From assembly GCA_963593765.1 (NCBI GenBank), contig CAVBBU010000075.1, positions 1 through 10,703 on the forward strand: a stretch of DNA of 10,703 nt. The letters are read 5' to 3'. Source of the stretch: CAVBBU01 sp963593765. GTDB lineage: Bacteria; Bacillota; Clostridia; Lachnospirales; Lachnospiraceae. The notes under the pieces were generated by a model, which saw nothing but the letters and a program-made list of their open reading frames with translations, did no database searches and had not been told where the DNA came from. Below, one piece after another: positions 6,930 to 10,703 of the stretch. Each line of letters opens with the position of its first letter. The stretch's first letter is position 1. The translations under genes were made by a program, and so were the position numbers.

Positions 6930-6953
6930 CTTATTAAAAAGAAAGAGGATACT

Positions 6954-8288
6954 ATGGCAGATAACTTAACACCGGATAATAATTCGGAGGGAAAAAGAAA
7001 ATTCATAAAGGAAAGCATAGGAAAGAATTCGCCTAAAAGACGAAAGCAGCTTTTTGGCAAGGCAGGAAAGCTACTTTTAGCTGCGGTTGTTTTTGGCTTA
7101 GTGGCTACATGTACCTCTGTTATATCTAGTCCTATTATAAAAAGACTTGTTGGTGCAGACAGCTCACCTAAGACTACAACCTATAAGATACCTAAGGATG
7201 AGCCGGAGGAAATTGATGAAAGCGGTGAGGAGATAGATGGTGAGGAGGAAGTCGTCGAAAGCACAGAGCAGGCACTTGATGAGGATGATATAAGGATAGA
7301 GCTAAAGAGAGCATTTTCCGAGTATCAATATACGGCAAATGATATATCTAAAATGTCAAAGACACTTGCAAGAGCAGCTCAGGAATATGACAAGTCTATA
7401 GTAACTATACATTCGACAAGAACAGAAAAGGACTGGTTTGATAATTCCATAGAGCAAACTGGTATATATACAGGAATTATAATTAACAAGTCGGATAGTG
7501 AGATTATAATTCTAGCACCAGAGGCTGCGGCAAGCGATGCTGAAAATATAAGAGTTACTATGAAGGATAAGGAGTATGAGGCAACTCTTAGAAGGACGGA
7601 CTCTCTAAGCTCTCTTGCGGTTGTAGCTATATCAACTGAAGGCATGGATGAAAAGGATATAGAGAGCATTAGCCCTATAGAGCTTGGGAACTCGTATGCT
7701 ATATCAAGAGGCGATTTGGTTTTAGCTGTAGGAAGTCCTTATAAGATTCCATATTCACTCGGAGTAGGTATGGTTTCATATATATCAAATAATGTAAGCG
7801 TGGTAGATGCAAGCATTAGCCTCTTATATACTGATGTAGCATTAGATGGCGAGTATGGGACATGGATACTTAACCTAGATGGCAAGCTAGTTGGCTTTGT
7901 ATGTGAAAGCAATCAAAGCGACATGGTAGATACAGCTATCATAACCGGCATATCAGAATATAAGCCTATACTTGAAAGAATGAGCAATGGTCAAGCATCA
8001 TCATACATAGGTGTAAGCATAGTTAATTCTAAGGAAGCAGGCGATGATGGCGTGCCAAGCGGAATGTATGTTAAGGCAGTAGAGGGAGGATCTCCTGCAT
8101 ATAAGGCAGGCATACAGCCGGGAGATATAATAACCAGCATAGGAAGCACTGCGGTAACGAGTACGAGAGCATGGCAGGCTGAGCTTGAAAAGCTTCATGC
8201 AGAGGATTCTATAACTATAACAATAATGAGAAATGGAAAGGGCGAGTATGCGGAGCTTAAGTATCCGTTAGTCGTTGGAGCGAGGTAA
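6954..8288 (+). CDS. Membrane-anchored HtrA-like PDZ protein, probable pseudoprotease
   Basis: A 444-residue protein with a basic cytoplasmic N-terminus (1-37), one membrane anchor (about 38-60), a very acidic linker (82-112, 18 of 31 residues Asp/Glu), a trypsin-like region (about 145-340) and a PDZ domain (about 350-437, with GSPAYKAGIQPGDIITSIG). Order and length fit the HtrA/DegP (S1C) family, which acts outside the membrane on misfolded proteins. The catalytic motifs do not hold. By my hand alignment the His position is E190 (ILAPEAA for TNNHVV), the Asp position is S220 (SLAVVAI for DLAVLKI), and the Ser position is Y301 (GEYGTW for GNSGGP). The flanking framework (TDVAL, LNLDGKLVGF) survives. 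A chaperone, scaffold or sensor role is inferred. The ATG at 6954 has AGAGG (6944-6948) 5 nt upstream. It is first of three co-directional genes. Confidence 0.88.
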   Translation: MADNLTPDNNSEGKRKFIKESIGKNSPKRRKQLFGKAGKLLLAAVVFGLVATCTSVISSPIIKRLVGADSSPKTTTYKIPKDEPEEIDESGEEIDGEEEVVESTEQALDEDDIRIELKRAFSEYQYTANDISKMSKTLARAAQEYDKSIVTIHSTRTEKDWFDNSIEQTGIYTGIIINKSDSEIIILAPEAAASDAENIRVTMKDKEYEATLRRTDSLSSLAVVAISTEGMDEKDIESISPIELGNSYAISRGDLVLAVGSPYKIPYSLGVGMVSYISNNVSVVDASISLLYTDVALDGEYGTWILNLDGKLVGFVCESNQSDMVDTAIITGISEYKPILERMSNGQASSYIGVSIVNSKEAGDDGVPSGMYVKAVEGGSPAYKAGIQPGDIITSIGSTAVTSTRAWQAELEKLHAEDSITITIMRNGKGEYAELKYPLVVGAR

Positions 8289-8294
8289 ATAGAT

Positions 8295-9239
8295 TTGAGA
8301 TTTGTAAGAGATATGAAGGAAGGCATGCACATATCATCTATATATTTGTGCAGAAGCAAGCAGATACTTCAAACTAAAAATGGCAAGGATTATATAAGTG
8401 TAATTCTATCAGACAAGACAGGCAACATAGACGGCAAGGTATGGGAGATTTCTTCACCTGGGATAAGAGAGTTTGAGCTTTTAGACTATGTGGATATAGA
8501 GGCAGATGTAACCTCATTTAATAATAATCTCCAGCTTAATATTAGGTCTATAAGAGTTGCAGGAGAGGGCGAATATATAAAGTCAGATTATATGCCAACA
8601 AGTATATATGACAATGATAAGATGTACGAGGAGCTCCTTGAGATAATTAAGGGCGTTAAGCATGAGCAGCTTGGCAGGCTTCTTAGAGCATTTTTTGTAG
8701 AGGATAAGGATTTCATAGCATGCTTTAGAAGTGCGAGTGCAGCAAAGTCTGTTCATCACAGCTTTGTAGGTGGACTTCTTGAGCATACACTTAGCGTTGC
8801 AAATATGTGCGAATATTTTGCAAAGCATTATCCGGCAGTTAATCATGACCTTCTTGTTACAGGAGCATTGCTCCACGATATAGGAAAGGTTAGAGAAATT
8901 TCTGCTATGCCACAGAATGATTATACAGACGAGGGACAGCTTATAGGTCATATAGTCATAGGCGTAGAAATGATAGATGAAAAGGCAGACATAGTAAAGG
9001 ATATGCCAAAGCCTTTGTATAATGAGCTAAGGCATATGATACTTGCTCATCACGGCGAGTTTGAATTTGGTTCTCCAAAGAAGCCGGCACTTATAGAGGC
9101 TATGGCACTTAATCTTGCGGACAATGCAGATGCTAAGCTAGAGATTATGACAGAGCTTATGGCAAAGGCTGGCAGCAGTACAGACTGGCAGGGCTTTAAC
9201 AGATTTTTAGAAAGTAATTACAGAAGAACAATAGTTTGA
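8295..9239 (+). CDS. yhaM: YhaM-family 3'-5' exoribonuclease (OB fold + HD domain)
   Basis: A 314-residue cytoplasmic protein, the same length as Bacillus subtilis YhaM as I recall it. An OB-fold nucleic-acid-binding region (about 13-90, with SVILSDKTGNIDGKVWE) precedes an HD phosphohydrolase domain (about 150-290). Likely metal ligands are H164 (LLEHT), the H194-D195 pair (LLHDIGK), H219, H252/H253 and D276. Family members degrade RNA, and in some species single-stranded DNA, from the 3' end in a metal-dependent way. The start is a TTG. It is chosen because GAGG (8282-8285) lies 9 nt upstream and because the family usually begins close to this point (MRFVRDMKEG here). An ATG six codons later is the alternative. 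The ribosome site overlaps the end of the upstream gene, with a 6-bp gap, pointing to coupling. Confidence 0.9.
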   Translation: MRFVRDMKEGMHISSIYLCRSKQILQTKNGKDYISVILSDKTGNIDGKVWEISSPGIREFELLDYVDIEADVTSFNNNLQLNIRSIRVAGEGEYIKSDYMPTSIYDNDKMYEELLEIIKGVKHEQLGRLLRAFFVEDKDFIACFRSASAAKSVHHSFVGGLLEHTLSVANMCEYFAKHYPAVNHDLLVTGALLHDIGKVREISAMPQNDYTDEGQLIGHIVIGVEMIDEKADIVKDMPKPLYNELRHMILAHHGEFEFGSPKKPALIEAMALNLADNADAKLEIMTELMAKAGSSTDWQGFNRFLESNYRRTIV

Positions 9240-9249
9240 GTATATTAAA

Positions 9250-10626
9250 ATGAATGAAGCTTATAAAAAAAATCAAGAGATAGAATTAGATATAATAGAT
9301 ATGTCACATGATGGTGAGGGCATCGGTAAGACCGGTGCCTTTACTTGGTTTATAAAGGATACAGTTATAGGCGATAGGGTTAAGGCTATAGTTATGAAGA
9401 CAAAGAAAAGCTATGGCTATGCAAGGCTAACGAGGATAATTAAAAAAAGTGATGACAGGGTAGAGCCAAGCTGTGATATAGCAAGAGCCTGCGGTGGCTG
9501 TAGCTTGCAGATGATGAGCTATGAATCGCAGTTAAGATATAAGGAAAATAAGGTTAAAAATAATCTGATTAGAATAGGTGGCTTTGATTCTTTATATATA
9601 GATAAGATATATGAGGGTATATCGGGAATGGAGTATCCCTTTAGATATAGAAATAAGGCGCAGTATCCTATAGGTAGAGATAAGTTTGGAAATATAGCAG
9701 CAGGCTTTTATGCCGGAAGAACGCATAGCATAGTAAAATGCGACGACTGCCTGATAGGCGATAAGATAAATAAAGTAATTCTTGATGCTGTTATAGCATA
9801 CATGAACAAATATAATATAGAGCCGTATAGAGAGACAGATGACAGCGGCATAGTAAGGCATGTGCTTATTAGAAAGGGCTTTGCAAGCGGCGAGGTGATG
9901 TGCTGCATAGTTGTAACTACAGATAAGATAGCTAATCTTGATAAGCTTATTTCTATGCTTGATAATGCAGCCGATATAAAAAGTATAGTGCTTAATATAA
10001 ATCCAGCGAACACAAATGTGATACTTGGCGATAAGACAAAGGTGCTTACAGGAGATGGATATATATCTGATTATATAGGCGATGTAAAATTCAGAATATC
10101 TGCAAGGTCGTTTTATCAGGTAAATCCTGTGCAGACCAAGGTGCTGTATGAGAGTGCACTTTCATATGCAGGACTTAGTGGTAGCGAGGTTGTGTGGGAT
10201 CTGTACTGCGGCATAGGAACTATATCTCTTTTTATGGCAAGAAGCAGCAGGAGAGTATACGGAGTAGAGGTAGTGCCAGAGGCTATAGAGGATGCCAAGG
10301 AAAATGCAAGGATAAATAATATATCTAATGCAAGCTTTGTATGTGCAAGGGCAGAGGATATAGGCAGTGATAATAAGTTTGAAAAACCGGATGTAATAGT
10401 TGTAGATCCACCAAGAAAGGGCTGCGATAGCAAGTGCCTTGATACTATACTAAAAGTAAAGCCGGATAGAGTAGTATATGTAAGCTGTGATAGTGCAACA
10501 CTTGCGAGAGACCTAAGGGTGCTGTGCGAGAGCGGGGAGTATAGGATAGAAAAATTTAGGGCAGTGGATATGTTTCCGCAGACAGGGCATACAGAAGTTG
10601 TGACGTCCCTTGTCAAGGCGCGGTAG
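9250..10626 (+). CDS. rlmD: 23S rRNA (uracil-C5)-methyltransferase, RlmD/RlmCD type
   Basis: A 458-residue SAM-dependent methyltransferase of the RumA/TrmA family. A TRAM RNA-binding domain (about 3-62) precedes the iron-sulfur cysteines C75, C81 and C84 plus probably C167 (with C164 nearby). The catalytic half has SFYQVNP (287-293), the SAM loop WDLYCGIGT (316-324), VVDPPRKGCD (394-403), the nucleophile C413 in YVSCDSATLARDL, and the GHTE end motif (436-439). All expected catalytic residues are visible. It should form m5U in 23S rRNA at position 1939. Gram-positive relatives (RlmCD) also modify 747, and sequence reading alone cannot decide which applies. The ATG follows the YhaM stop by 10 bp with only a weak GAG-type ribosome site, so expression may depend on coupling to upstream translation. 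Confidence 0.94.
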   Translation: MNEAYKKNQEIELDIIDMSHDGEGIGKTGAFTWFIKDTVIGDRVKAIVMKTKKSYGYARLTRIIKKSDDRVEPSCDIARACGGCSLQMMSYESQLRYKENKVKNNLIRIGGFDSLYIDKIYEGISGMEYPFRYRNKAQYPIGRDKFGNIAAGFYAGRTHSIVKCDDCLIGDKINKVILDAVIAYMNKYNIEPYRETDDSGIVRHVLIRKGFASGEVMCCIVVTTDKIANLDKLISMLDNAADIKSIVLNINPANTNVILGDKTKVLTGDGYISDYIGDVKFRISARSFYQVNPVQTKVLYESALSYAGLSGSEVVWDLYCGIGTISLFMARSSRRVYGVEVVPEAIEDAKENARINNISNASFVCARAEDIGSDNKFEKPDVIVVDPPRKGCDSKCLDTILKVKPDRVVYVSCDSATLARDLRVLCESGEYRIEKFRAVDMFPQTGHTEVVTSLVKAR

Positions 10627-10703
10627 GGATGCAGATAGAGAAAATTCAATCGTTGTAACCATTCCCTTGTACACGCATTCAGAGCCAAAAGGTTGGGAAT
10701 AAA

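Noticed and set aside
6884..6937. 17-codon upstream frame as a real small gene
   Set aside because: It has only a weak AAGG before the ATG and no recognisable peptide. It is kept as a low-interest observation rather than a feature.
6837..6953. A 39-residue N-terminal extension of the HtrA-like protein from a TTG at 6837
   Set aside because: The extension would start inside the -35 element and cover the -10 of a canonical promoter. It has no ribosome site, while AGAGG lies 5 nt before the ATG at 6954.
8583..8951. 122-codon minus-strand frame inside the yhaM gene
   Set aside because: It is antisense to the HD motif region, with a Cys/Ile-rich composition unlike any real gene here and no promoter or ribosome site.
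10116..10688. 190-codon open frame on the minus strand opposite rlmD
   Set aside because: It is antisense to strongly conserved catalytic motifs of RlmD, lacks a ribosome site and resembles no family. It results from codon bias in the real gene.
10661..10700. ATTCCC/GGGAAT pair as a terminator for rlmD
   Set aside because: The stem is only 6 bp with a 28-nt loop and is followed by A-rich, not T-rich, sequence.

Overview
The window looks like a chromosomal segment from a low-GC, AT-rich Gram-positive anaerobe of the class Clostridia, most likely a Lachnospiraceae-type gut or oral bacterium. This placement is an inference. It rests on MutS2, a YhaM-type exoribonuclease, a PhoB-type two-component pair, secreted proteins with choline-binding-like repeats, and heavy use of the ATA (Ile) and AGA/AGG (Arg) codons. 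No transposase, integrase, phage gene, CRISPR array, tRNA or rRNA was seen.

Layout. Positions 1-139 hold what may be the last 45 codons of a rightward gene, followed by a hairpin terminator (151-200). Positions 200-282 hold nothing recognisable. From 283 to 6738 everything reads leftward. In transcription order this is mutS2 (6738-4366), a response regulator (4337-3630), its histidine kinase (3628-2231), then two related secreted cell-wall-binding proteins (2129-1374 and 1353-283). mutS2, regulator and kinase are closely spaced (28 bp and 1 bp) and look like one operon. The two surface proteins are 20 bp apart and have their own extended -10 promoter, although no terminator separates them from the kinase gene.

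Positions 6739-6953 are a divergent control region with nearly abutting leftward and rightward promoters, a perfect 8-bp inverted repeat in the mutS2 leader, and a short GC-rich hairpin in the rightward leader. Rightward from there lie a membrane-anchored HtrA-like protein with a PDZ domain (6954-8288), a YhaM-family OB-HD exoribonuclease (8295-9239), and an RlmD/RlmCD-type 23S rRNA uracil-C5 methyltransferase (9250-10626). These three are 6 and 10 bp apart and are probably co-transcribed. Positions 10627-10703 hold no gene that can be supported.

How the genes fit together. The two transcription units meeting at 6739-6953 both carry translation or RNA quality-control functions (MutS2 as ribosome-collision factor, YhaM as 3'-5' exoribonuclease, RlmD as rRNA modifier). 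They also carry envelope functions (two-component sensor, HtrA-like protein, wall-binding proteins). The most unusual item is the HtrA-like protein: it keeps the trypsin-like and PDZ framework, but all three positions of the His-Asp-Ser triad appear replaced, which suggests a pseudoprotease. A second item is MutS2, whose C-terminal Smr domain keeps its HGxG motif but not the usual LDLRG motif.
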